A stretch of 64,000 nt of DNA, taken from the NCBI GenBank assembly GCA_001801685.1, contig MGYJ01000054.1:39027-103026 (forward strand), read 5' to 3'. This DNA comes from Gammaproteobacteria bacterium RIFCSPHIGHO2_12_FULL_63_22. GTDB lineage: Bacteria > Pseudomonadota > Gammaproteobacteria > Xanthomonadales > Xanthomonadaceae. Both the position numbers and the translations under genes were made by a program. The first letter of the stretch is position 1, and each line of letters starts with the position of its first letter. Below the pieces are notes generated by a model. The model had not been told where the DNA came from and ran no database searches. It saw nothing but the letters and a program-made list of their open reading frames with translations. This document shows, piece after piece, positions 37,614-46,687 of this stretch.

Positions 37614-38714
37614 ATGTCGGTAACCGTTGCTTTCGTCCGTGAAACCGCCCCAGGCGAGCGGCGCATCGCGCTGACGCCGGAAACCTGCAAGAAATTGCTG
37701 GCCAACAAGGTCCGCGTGCTGCTTGAGTCCGGCGCGGGAGCGCCAGCCAGTTTCCCCGATGACACCTATTCCGGCGCGGAATTCATCACCGACCGTCAGG
37801 CGGTGCTCGGCCAGGCCGACATCCTGGTTTGTGTGCAACCTCCGTCCAATGCGGAACTTGCCGCACTGAAGCCGGGCGCATTGCTGGTCGGCCTGCTAGC
37901 GCCACATGCGGATCCGGGTCGAGTCGATGCCCTGGCGGCGGGCAAGGTCAGCGCCTTCTCACTGGAACGCCTGCCGCGCACCACGCGCGCGCAGGCGATG
38001 GACGTGCTCAGTTCGCAGGCAGGCATGGCCGGCTACAAGGCAGTGCTGATTGCCGCGCAACTCGCGCCACGATTCTTTCCGATGTTGACTACCGCTGCCG
38101 GAACGATCCGTCCTTCGAAGGTCCTGATCGTGGGTGCCGGCGTTGCTGGCTTGCAGGCAATCGCCACGGCTCGCCGACTCGGCGCACAGGTGGAAGGCTT
38201 CGACGTACGTCCCGAAACGCGCGAACAGATCGAGTCGCTCGGCGGAAAATTCCTGGACCTCGGCGTCTCGGCCAAGGGCGAAGGCGGTTATGCGCGTGAA
38301 CTCACCGCCGAAGAACGCGCCGAACAACAGCGACGCCTCGCGGACCACCTGAAGAGTGTCGATGTCATCGTGACGACGGCGGCCGTGCCCGGCAGGCCTG
38401 CGCCGAAGATCATCAGCGCGGCCATGGTGGCGGGCATGAAGCCCGGCAGCGTGATCGTGGACCTCGCTGCGGAAACCGGCGGCAACTGCGAATCGACGCG
38501 CCCGGGCGAAACCCTCGACATCAATGGCGTCACTGTCGCCGGCCCCTTGAACCTGGCCAGCATGGGCGCTTTGCACGCGAGCGAGATGTACGCGCGCAAC
38601 GTCTTCAACTTCCTGTCGCTGCTGCTCGACAAGGAAGGCCAGTTGACGCTCGACTGGAACGACGAACTCGTGGCCAAGACCTGCCTGGCGCACGCGGGCG
38701 AAAACCGGGCCTGA
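37614..38714 (+). CDS. pntAA: NAD(P) transhydrogenase subunit alpha part 1 (domain I)
   Basis: This peripheral NAD(H)-binding subunit belongs to the three-gene proton-translocating transhydrogenase that makes NADPH from NADH using the proton gradient. The 366-residue protein begins VTVAFVRETAPGERRIALTPE, and has the Rossmann motif KVLIVGAGVAGLQAIATARRLGA near residue 165, followed by EGFDVRPETREQIESLGGKF. ATG 37614 has GGGGAGG seven bases upstream. Its partner genes pntAB and pntB start 1.8 kb downstream at 40552, separated by four genes on the opposite strand. The family call is secure. Confidence 0.95.
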   Translation: MSVTVAFVRETAPGERRIALTPETCKKLLANKVRVLLESGAGAPASFPDDTYSGAEFITDRQAVLGQADILVCVQPPSNAELAALKPGALLVGLLAPHADPGRVDALAAGKVSAFSLERLPRTTRAQAMDVLSSQAGMAGYKAVLIAAQLAPRFFPMLTTAAGTIRPSKVLIVGAGVAGLQAIATARRLGAQVEGFDVRPETREQIESLGGKFLDLGVSAKGEGGYARELTAEERAEQQRRLADHLKSVDVIVTTAAVPGRPAPKIISAAMVAGMKPGSVIVDLAAETGGNCESTRPGETLDINGVTVAGPLNLASMGALHASEMYARNVFNFLSLLLDKEGQLTLDWNDELVAKTCLAHAGENRA

Positions 38715-38715
38715 G

Positions 38716-39186
38716 TCAGCGCGGCGGCGGGGCGATGCCCGGGCCGCCGCGTTCCAGCCAAAGGCTGCGTTCCTGCGGCGTCATCGATTGCCAACGGTGG
38801 CGCAGTCGCCGCTGCTCGGCGGGTGGCAGGTTGCGCACGGCTGCGATCGAGCGCCGCATCATCTCCCGTTGGCGGGGCGTCATGCGCTTGAAATTGCGCT
38901 CGCCCTCGCGAATGGTTTCTCGCGTGCGCGGGGATTCACGCTGCCAACGCGCATGACGCTCGAGGATCGCGACCCGGCGCGATGCCGGCATCCGGTCCCA
39001 ATGTTGCTCGAACCGCGCGAGGTCTGCCTGCTGCGTGGCGCTGAGGTCCTTCCAGCCGGGCACGCGTACGCCCTCGGGCACGCTGACGCTTCCTGCGTCG
39101 TCCTGCCAGGCTGCGTCAGGCGCCGCCTGCGTCGGGCCGACGAGCAGGCTGGCAAGGCACGCAGCGAGCCAGAGCGCCTTGGTCAA
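38716..39186 (-). CDS. DUF3106 domain exported protein
   Basis: A 156-residue protein with a signal peptide (TKALWLAACLASLLVGPTQAA) and a helical, Arg/Gln-rich domain. The domain repeats the pattern W..L...Q...L..F...W..MP...R......R: WKDLSATQQADLARFEQHWDRMP, then FKRMTPRQREMMRRSIAAVRNLP and WQSMTPQERSLWLERG. This is the DUF3106 fold, resembling periplasmic metal- or stress-sensing helical proteins. Its ATG overlaps the stop of the upstream anti-sigma-like gene (ATGA), placing it in the sigma-factor operon. Its stop nearly abuts the convergent pntAA stop. Confidence 0.82.
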   Translation of the reverse strand: MTKALWLAACLASLLVGPTQAAPDAAWQDDAGSVSVPEGVRVPGWKDLSATQQADLARFEQHWDRMPASRRVAILERHARWQRESPRTRETIREGERNFKRMTPRQREMMRRSIAAVRNLPPAEQRRLRHRWQSMTPQERSLWLERGGPGIAPPPR

Positions 39187-39551
39187 AGCGTGTCTCCCGT
39201 TGGCGTCGCCACCGGCGCCTCACCGAGCCAGGCATACAACTCGGCTTCGTCGTCGCTGGGGAAGCCCAGTTGTGCGGCTTCATCCACGGCAAGCGCGGGC
39301 GGCGTCGAATCAGTGGGTACTGCTGGCTGGCGCCAGGCGAGGCCGATGGCCAGCACGGCGGCCGCCGCGGCGATGGACGGAACCAGCCAGCCGCGTCCAC
39401 TGGCTTGCGTTCCGGCCAACGCCTCGCGGCGCATCAGGCGAAGGCGATTGCCGGTGCCGGCATCGATCGAATCGACAGCGGAGTCGAACTCCCGGCGCGC
39501 CTTGGCCGCCAACTGCCGATCAGCCGCGTTGTTTTCATCTTGGCTTTTCAT
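39183..39551 (-). CDS. DUF3619-like single-pass membrane protein, probable anti-sigma factor
   Basis: A 122-residue protein with a cytoplasmic helical N-terminal part (residues 1-50, ending DAGTGNRLRLMRREAL), one membrane helix (WLVPSIAAAAAVLAIGLAW) and a short periplasmic acidic tail. In proteobacteria DUF3619 genes follow an ECF sigma-factor gene and precede a DUF3106 gene, exactly as here, and this topology fits an anti-sigma factor. The ATG at 39551 overlaps the sigma gene's stop by four bases (ATGA). The anti-sigma role is inferred from context and topology only. Confidence 0.75.
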   Translation of the reverse strand: MKSQDENNAADRQLAAKARREFDSAVDSIDAGTGNRLRLMRREALAGTQASGRGWLVPSIAAAAAVLAIGLAWRQPAVPTDSTPPALAVDEAAQLGFPSDDEAELYAWLGEAPVATPTGDTL

Positions 39552-40126
39552 CGCCAGTCCTCCAGGGTAATTCGAAGCGCGCCCAGCGCCCGCGACAAAT
39601 GTGTCTTCACCGAACCTTCCGAACAACCCATCGCTGCTGCTGTATCGGCCACGCTGAGGCCTTGCAGTTCGCGCAGCAGGAAACACTCGCGCTGCCGTCG
39701 CGGCAATCGTCGCACGGCGAGGCCGAGGGCTTGCCAGGTTTGCTGGTCCACATGCCTGTGCGCAGGGTCGGGCCCGGGATCGGGCAGGGCCGCCATCGGA
39801 TCCTCACCGGTTTGATCTTCGCGCCCGAACCACGAAACAAATCGTCGCCGCATTCCGTTGCGGCGGTGGCGGTCGGTTATCTGGCTGCGCAGGATGCTCC
39901 AGAACAGCGGCGTCCATTCGCCCGCCGGTCGCTCGCGATAACGCAGCAACTTGACCATCGCGTCCTGCACCGCATCCAACGCATCTTCCCGCTGGCCGAG
40001 CGCGAGTTCGGCCACTCGAAAGGCCCGGCGCTCGACCGATGCCAGGAATCCATCGAGGTCAGTCGGCGATGACGCCGCCGCGGCTTCGGCCGGGGGCGCC
40101 ACGTTGCCGCCGACGACATCGGCCAT
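39548..40126 (-). CDS. ECF-type RNA polymerase sigma factor
   Basis: A 192-residue group-4 sigma-70 factor. Region 2 covers about residues 22-85, with ALGQREDALDAVQDAMVKLLRY and the -10-reading LFWSILRSQITDRHRR. Region 4 covers about 130-185, with VRRLPRRQRECFLLRELQGLSVADTAAAMGCSEGSVKTHLSRAL, the helix-turn-helix for the -35 element. It is cotranscribed with the DUF3619 and DUF3106 genes, overlapping the former. ATG 40126 sits just after the stop of the small repeat protein; ATG 40147 would overlap it. The signal sensed and the regulon are unknown. Confidence 0.9.
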   Translation of the reverse strand: MADVVGGNVAPPAEAAAASSPTDLDGFLASVERRAFRVAELALGQREDALDAVQDAMVKLLRYRERPAGEWTPLFWSILRSQITDRHRRNGMRRRFVSWFGREDQTGEDPMAALPDPGPDPAHRHVDQQTWQALGLAVRRLPRRQRECFLLRELQGLSVADTAAAMGCSEGSVKTHLSRALGALRITLEDWR

Positions 40127-40130
40127 GGAA

Positions 40131-40424
40131 TTAGCGGCGTCCGTCATGCAGGGCTTGCCGGCGAATGCCGACCCTATCGAATCGCCGGTCGATTCGATCG
40201 CCGCGGCGATCGAGGTGCTTGGCGCGGTGGTGGTGCCCGAGTGCGTCCTGCCGGTCGGCCGCGCGGTCGAGGCGTCGATCGATACGGTCGCCACGCAGGT
40301 CCCAGGCGCGTTCGATGCGATGACCGGAATGGCCATCCGCAATCGGTGCGCGACTGTGCGCGTCGGCGCTGCCGGCATAAAGGAGGGCGGACAGGGACAA
40401 GACAAGCCAGGTCATGGATTTCAT
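40131..40424 (-). CDS. Small exported Arg/Asp/His-rich repeat protein
   Basis: A 97-residue protein: signal peptide (KSMTWLVLSLSALLYAGSADA) followed by a highly charged, low-complexity mature part. Its core is an approximately 11-residue repeat of the form RGDRIDRRLDR, seen at least twice in full plus degenerate copies, with a GHHHRAKH histidine patch between. Such a sequence would form a long charged helix and could bind metal or polyanions. It ends 4 bases before the sigma-factor ATG, which suggests it heads that operon. ATG 40424 starts the signal peptide. I judge it real, as proteins with this repeat pattern do occur, but the function is unknown. Confidence 0.65.
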   Translation of the reverse strand: MKSMTWLVLSLSALLYAGSADAHSRAPIADGHSGHRIERAWDLRGDRIDRRLDRAADRQDALGHHHRAKHLDRRGDRIDRRFDRVGIRRQALHDGRR

Positions 40425-40551
40425 CGTGCCGATTCCTTTGGTTGGGGGCAAGGATGAAAACGCCGGGCAAGCCGATCGGTTGACCTATGGCGCCAGGGGT
40501 TGGGCCTGCGGTTATGATGGGGCGGCAACGATGCCGGGGAGGCTTGCGCCG

Positions 40552-40845
40552 ATGGATGGGTTTCTCGCGCTTTACGTATTCATGCTGGCAGCCTTCACGG
40601 GCTACGAGATCATCGGCCGGGTGCCGGTCATCCTGCACACGCCGCTGATGTCCGGCTCCAATTTCGTGCATGGCATCGTGCTGGTCGGCGCGATGGTCGT
40701 GCTCGGCCACGCCGACACCGGCGTCGAAAAGGTCATCGGCTTCATCGCGGTGCTGCTGGGCGCGGGTAACGCAGCCGGCGGTTACGTGGTGACCGAACGC
40801 ATGCTCGAAATGTTCAAGTCGAGCAAAAAAGAGAACGCCAAATGA
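40552..40845 (+). CDS. pntAB: NAD(P) transhydrogenase subunit alpha part 2 (domain IIa)
   Basis: The 97-residue membrane part of the alpha chain, with three predicted helices: FLALYVFMLAAFTGYEIIGRVP, then the NFVHGIVLVGAMVVLG and VIGFIAVLLGAGNAAGGYVVTERMLEMF segments. Together with PntB it forms the proton channel. ATG 40552 is supported by GGGGAGG about 9 bases upstream. It overlaps pntB by four bases. The separation from pntAA is discussed among the findings. Confidence 0.94.
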   Translation: MDGFLALYVFMLAAFTGYEIIGRVPVILHTPLMSGSNFVHGIVLVGAMVVLGHADTGVEKVIGFIAVLLGAGNAAGGYVVTERMLEMFKSSKKENAK

Positions 40846-42251
40846 GCGGCCAATGGCTGTCCCTGCTGGTCGAGGCCAGTTACTTCGCCGCCGCACTCCT
40901 GTTCATCCTTGGCATCAAGCGCATGGCCTCGCCGGTCACGGCGCGCAGCGGCATCCAGTGGGCAGGCGTCGGCATGCTGCTGGCCACCGTGGCCACGTTC
41001 TTCTACCAGCGAGAGGATGGCGGCGGTATGCACAACCTGGGGCTGATTGCCGTGGCCTTGGTGCTCGGCACCGCAGCTGCCTGGATTTCCGGCAAGCGCG
41101 TGGCGATGACCGACATGCCGCAGATGGTTGCCCTTTACAACGGCATGGGTGGTGGCTCCGCAGCTGCCATCGGCGCCGTCGAGTTGCTGCGCTTCTCGGC
41201 AAAGGGCGGTGCGCCATCGCAAACCGCATTGGTGCTTGGTGTGGTCGGCGCGCTCATCGGGTCCATATCGCTCACCGGTTCGATCATCGCCTGGGCCAAG
41301 CTCGATGGCCGCATGGATCGCGTGTTCAAGTTCCCTGGGCAACAGTTGTTCAACGGCCTGGTCTTCCTGGTCGCCATCGCGCTCGGTATCGCGACCATCG
41401 TCTGGCTCAAGCAACCGATGATCATCGGCTTCTTCATCGCCGCGCTCAGCGTGGGCGTGTTGATGACGCTTCCCATCGGCGGCGCCGACATGCCGGTGGT
41501 CATTTCGTTGTTCAACGCACTGACCGGCCTGGCTGTGGCATTCGAAGGCTATGTGCTCGGCATCGAGGCACTGATCATCGCCGGCATGGTGGTGGGCGCC
41601 GCCGGCACGATGCTCACGCAGTTGATGGCCAAGGCGATGAACCGCCCCATCAGCGGCGTGTTGTTCAGCAGCTTCGGTCCCGGAGGCGAGGCGCAGGAAA
41701 TCACCGGTGCGCAGAAGCCCATCGAAGCGGGCGATGTGGCCGCGATGATGGCCTACGCCGAACGCGTCGTGATCGTTCCCGGTTACGGGCTCGCAGTTGC
41801 GCAGGCGCAGCACAAGGTCTGGGAGCTCAGCCAGCAATTGATCAAGCGCGGCGTAAAAGTGCGTTTTGCCATCCACCCGGTGGCCGGCCGCATGCCCGGG
41901 CACATGAACGTGCTGCTCGCCGAGGCCGGCGTGCCCTATGACCTGATCGCCGACATGGACGACATCAATCCCGAGTTTCCCAACACGGATGTATCGCTGG
42001 TGATCGGCGCCAACGACGTGGTCAATCCCGTGGCCAAGACCGATCCGGGTTCGCCGATCTATGGCATGCCTATCCTTGACGTCTCGCTGTCGCGCAACAC
42101 GGTGGTGATCAAGCGAGGCAAGGGCACTGGCTTCGCGGGCATCGAGAACGCGTTGTTCTACGCCGACAACACGCGGATGCTCTATGGCGATGGCGCGGCA
42201 GCCATCGGCCAGTTGATTTCAGAATTGAAGGCGCTCGACGGCGGGCACTGA
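40842..42251 (+). CDS. pntB: NAD(P) transhydrogenase subunit beta
   Basis: A 469-residue inner-membrane protein. The N-terminal half carries about nine membrane helices, including the LYNGMGGGSAAAIGAVELL segment. The C-terminal NADP(H)-binding domain III has VIVPGYGLAVAQAQHKVWEL, RFAIHPVAGRMPGHMNVLLAEAGVPYD, DINPEFPNTDVSLVIGANDVVNP and KRGKGTGFAGIENALFY. All are standard PntB motifs. It is translationally coupled to pntAB (ATGA overlap). The enzyme is expected to supply NADPH for biosynthesis and peroxide defence. Confidence 0.97.
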   Translation: MSGQWLSLLVEASYFAAALLFILGIKRMASPVTARSGIQWAGVGMLLATVATFFYQREDGGGMHNLGLIAVALVLGTAAAWISGKRVAMTDMPQMVALYNGMGGGSAAAIGAVELLRFSAKGGAPSQTALVLGVVGALIGSISLTGSIIAWAKLDGRMDRVFKFPGQQLFNGLVFLVAIALGIATIVWLKQPMIIGFFIAALSVGVLMTLPIGGADMPVVISLFNALTGLAVAFEGYVLGIEALIIAGMVVGAAGTMLTQLMAKAMNRPISGVLFSSFGPGGEAQEITGAQKPIEAGDVAAMMAYAERVVIVPGYGLAVAQAQHKVWELSQQLIKRGVKVRFAIHPVAGRMPGHMNVLLAEAGVPYDLIADMDDINPEFPNTDVSLVIGANDVVNPVAKTDPGSPIYGMPILDVSLSRNTVVIKRGKGTGFAGIENALFYADNTRMLYGDGAAAIGQLISELKALDGGH

Positions 42252-42292
42252 TCGGAGTGCGGGTTCCGGTGGCCAACCGGTCGCGGTCGACT

Positions 42293-42721
42293 TCAATCCC
42301 GTCGCGCGGGGGCGTGGGCCAGTATGGCGGCGAGGGGCAGGGACGCGCCTATCAGGATCCAGTCCAGCCGGTCGAGGCTCAGTTGCATGAGCTGCCATGC
42401 CAGCGCGGGGCCCAGCCGCAGCGATGATGCAATCGGCGGCATGCCCATCAATACGCCCATTTGCGTGGCGGCGATCATCCAGTGGGTCAGCAGCACGGCC
42501 AGCCCGGTGGCCAGCACCGCGACGGTCGTACGCAGTACTCCGGCGGGTGCGCGCGTCAGGCGCAGCAGCACGGCCATGTCGATTGCCGCGACCAGCGCCA
42601 TCCAGCTGCAGGGCTGGTTTGACAGCACTGCGGCGGCGACCCACGCAACGGTGATGCCTGCGATGCCGACAAGCAGTGCCAGCGTGGGCATCGGCCAGCC
42701 GGCGGCAGAATCTTTTGGCAA
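42293..42721 (-). CDS. Small polytopic membrane protein of unknown function
   Basis: A 142-residue hydrophobic protein with about four membrane helices and short loops. I recognise no family motif. TTG 42721 has GAGG eight bases upstream; an ATG at 42691 is the alternative. Another frame across the same bases is also open (42219-42743), but it is basic and Arg/Ala-rich like GC-rich shadow frames, while this one has a clear helix pattern. It converges on pntB and diverges from sufT. Confidence 0.55.
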   Translation of the reverse strand: MPKDSAAGWPMPTLALLVGIAGITVAWVAAAVLSNQPCSWMALVAAIDMAVLLRLTRAPAGVLRTTVAVLATGLAVLLTHWMIAATQMGVLMGMPPIASSLRLGPALAWQLMQLSLDRLDWILIGASLPLAAILAHAPARRD

Positions 42722-42785
42722 AACGTCGTCCTCGCTCGGGCACGGGCTAAAATAGCCTCGTTTCCAGATTTCCGATAGGAAGGCC

Positions 42786-43340
42786 GTGTCTTATTCCCGT
42801 ACCAGCGAGCCCGTGAAGTTCGAACGCGACTGTCCGGCCGTCCTCGTGCCCCAGGGCGAACAGGTGACGCTGCCCGCCGGGAGCGTGGGTTACATCACGC
42901 AGGCCCTGGGTGGGTCTTTCACCGTTTTCGTCGAAGGCAACCTGTTCCGGATCGCCGGCGAAAACGCCGATGCCATCGGAAAGTCCGTGCCCGAGCCCCT
43001 GCAGCTGGACGAGGACGCGGGCGACGACGCGGTCGAGAAACTTGTATGGGAGCAGCTGCGCACCTGTTTCGATCCCGAAATCCCCATCAACGTGGTCGAG
43101 CTCGGCCTGGTTTACCAGTGCGATGTCGAACCCATCGGTGATGGCACGAGGCGGGTAAATATCAAGATGACGCTCACTGCGCCGGGCTGCGGCATGGGAG
43201 ACATCCTGGTCGAAGACGTGCGCACCAAGGTCGAGCGTGTTCCCACCGTGGTCGACGCCGATGTCGAGCTGGTGTTCGATCCGCCGTGGAACCAGAGCAT
43301 GATGTCCGAGGCGGCACGCCTGGAAACGGGTATGTTCTAG
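42786..43340 (+). CDS. sufT: Fe-S cluster assembly factor SufT (DUF59/MIP18 family)
   Basis: A 184-residue protein of the SufT type. The N-terminal extension (about residues 1-75) precedes the DUF59 domain with PIPINVVELGLVYQCDVEP-like residues (EIPINVVELGLVYQCDV), then KMTLTAPGCGMGDILVEDVRTKVE, whose PGCGM cysteine is the conserved family residue, and VELVFDPPWNQSMMSEAARLETGMF at the C-terminus. SufT proteins aid Fe-S cluster maturation. GTG 42786 follows an AGGAAGG stretch. No other suf gene lies in the window, and a 23-base gap separates it from the next gene. Confidence 0.92.
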   Translation: MSYSRTSEPVKFERDCPAVLVPQGEQVTLPAGSVGYITQALGGSFTVFVEGNLFRIAGENADAIGKSVPEPLQLDEDAGDDAVEKLVWEQLRTCFDPEIPINVVELGLVYQCDVEPIGDGTRRVNIKMTLTAPGCGMGDILVEDVRTKVERVPTVVDADVELVFDPPWNQSMMSEAARLETGMF

Positions 43341-43363
43341 CATTGAAGTGGAAGGAGGGCGCC

Positions 43364-43768
43364 ATGGGCAAGTTGATTCGCGCGATGTGCTGGATCCTCA
43401 CGGGCTGGTTCCTGGCCTACAACGTGTATGTGTGGGGCGGCCTGGCCGTCACCCCCACCATCGGCAAGCAATTGCGCGAGCAAGCCACCCTGCAGAGCCC
43501 CATCGCCGCCAGCTACCTGTTCCTCGGGCGACATGCGGTGTCGGCCGCCGGCCTGTCGGACCGCGCAATGGCTCGTTCCGGAAAGCTCTTCGCCGAAGAG
43601 ATCGCCGACACCGAATCGCTTCCGCAGCTCATCCTCAACCGATTCCTGGCTGCGCAATCACCCTCCGCGAGGCTCGCCTACTACGGCGCGCCGCTCCTGC
43701 TGGTGTTGAGCCTCGTGCTACACGCCCGCCGCCCGAAACAAATCCGGAGCTTCGGCCGCCGCGATTGA
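43364..43768 (+). CDS. Small inner-membrane protein of unknown function
   Basis: A 134-residue protein with an N-terminal membrane helix (LIRAMCWILTGWFLAYNVYVWGG), a soluble middle that looks helical (about residues 30-100) and a C-terminal helix (YYGAPLLLVLSLVLHA) followed by a basic tail. ATG 43364 has a GGAGGG ribosome-binding site. It follows sufT closely and may be cotranscribed. I recognise no family. Confidence 0.6.
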   Translation: MGKLIRAMCWILTGWFLAYNVYVWGGLAVTPTIGKQLREQATLQSPIAASYLFLGRHAVSAAGLSDRAMARSGKLFAEEIADTESLPQLILNRFLAAQSPSARLAYYGAPLLLVLSLVLHARRPKQIRSFGRRD

Positions 43769-43892
43769 CGGGGGTTTGCCTCTTTTGCCCGTAAAGCATA
43801 TTCAACAGACTTCCGGCACTTGACGAAGCTGTTGCAATGCAGCGTGACCTTGTGACACAGCGCACGTTAGGTTCGCCGCCGGGTGATGGATA

Positions 43893-43908
43893 TGTGATTT
43901 CCATCACG
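43893..43908. promoter_or_regulatory. Candidate Clp/CRP-binding site upstream of the M4 protease gene
   Basis: TGTGA-TTTCCA-TCACG matches the CRP-family palindrome TGTGA-N6-TCACA at nine of ten positions. It lies 156 bases upstream of the protease GTG. In xanthomonads the CRP homologue Clp recognises this sequence, responds to c-di-GMP and activates secreted-enzyme genes, so the placement before a secreted protease is coherent. No clear -10 element was found to fix the transcription start. Confidence 0.5.
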
Positions 43909-43949
43909 CGGTCCGGGTAGCGCTTCGTTCCCTGTTTCGCCATGAGTAG

Positions 43950-46307
<2,358 letters not shown>

Positions 46308-46340
46308 TTGCCGCCTGACTCAAGGCAATACGCAATATCA

Positions 46341-46364
46341 CAGGCCCCGGGAAACCGGGGCCTG
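46341..46364 (+). terminator. Hairpin terminator after the M4 protease gene
   Basis: CAGGCCCCGG at 46341-46350 pairs perfectly with CCGGGGCCTG at 46355-46364 around a GAAA tetraloop. It starts 34 bases after the protease stop and is followed by TCCGTTT, a short T-containing tail, so termination is likely though the tail is weak. Confidence 0.65.
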
Positions 46365-46371
46365 TCCGTTT

Positions 46372-46388
46372 GTGACGCGCTACGTCAC
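46372..46388. other. Perfect inverted repeat in the 46308-46687 intergenic region
   Basis: GTGACG-CGCTA-CGTCAC is a perfect 6-base inverted repeat with a 5-base spacer. It lies just after the protease terminator and about 165 bases upstream of the promoter of the next gene. It could be an operator half-distance upstream of that promoter, but it does not have CRP spacing. Confidence 0.3.
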
Positions 46389-46551
46389 CGGGCTGGGGCG
46401 GCCGGCGGGCGGGGCGGAGTCCACGACCGGAACGTGAACTTGTTCTCGCTCGATGGCCGGAAACCCCCTGTTACTCCGTACTAAGAGTCCGATGGAAGGA
46501 TTCTCAGGGATGCGATCCAACCTGGCCGGCCGATGTTTAAAAGTGAGGCGC

Positions 46552-46581
46552 TTGACACACTCTTAACGCGGTAGGTATGTT
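46552..46581 (+). promoter_or_regulatory. Sigma-70-type promoter of the large surface-protein operon
   Basis: A consensus -35 box TTGACA at 46552-46557 and a -10-like TATGTT at 46576-46581 are 18 bases apart. The predicted transcript would have a leader of about 100 bases before the ATG at 46688. This lies in the 380-base gene-free stretch 46308-46687, which otherwise holds the protease terminator, an inverted repeat at 46372-46388 and a leader hairpin at 46632-46647. No open frame of note is present there. Confidence 0.6.
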
Positions 46582-46631
46582 TCAGCGGCAGTAATACCCG
46601 GTAAATCGGGGCAGTACGCCCAGTCGCACCC

Positions 46632-46647
46632 GGCCAAGGGGTTGGCC
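46632..46647 (+). other. Leader hairpin with nearby T-run, possible attenuator
   Basis: GGCCAA-GGGG-TTGGCC forms a perfect 6-pair hairpin in the leader of the 46688 gene, and TTTTT follows at 46656-46660. The 8-base gap between stem and T-run is too long for a canonical intrinsic terminator, so attenuation is only a possibility. Confidence 0.3.
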
Positions 46648-46687
46648 AGGCTCGATTTTTCTTCCGGCTCAAACTAGGGAAACGGAA

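Noticed and set aside
35519..37765. A 748-codon minus-strand frame opposite the DUF1631 gene
   Set aside because: Antisense shadow; the plus strand encodes a recognisable family over the same bases.
42219..42743. Alternative minus-strand frame overlapping the small membrane protein at 42293-42721
   Set aside because: Its translation is Arg/Ala-rich without helix pattern and overlaps the end of pntB, whereas the chosen frame has clear membrane helices.
46371..46388. TGTGA...TCAC as a second Clp/CRP site
   Set aside because: The half-sites are separated by 9 bases instead of 6; kept only as an inverted repeat.
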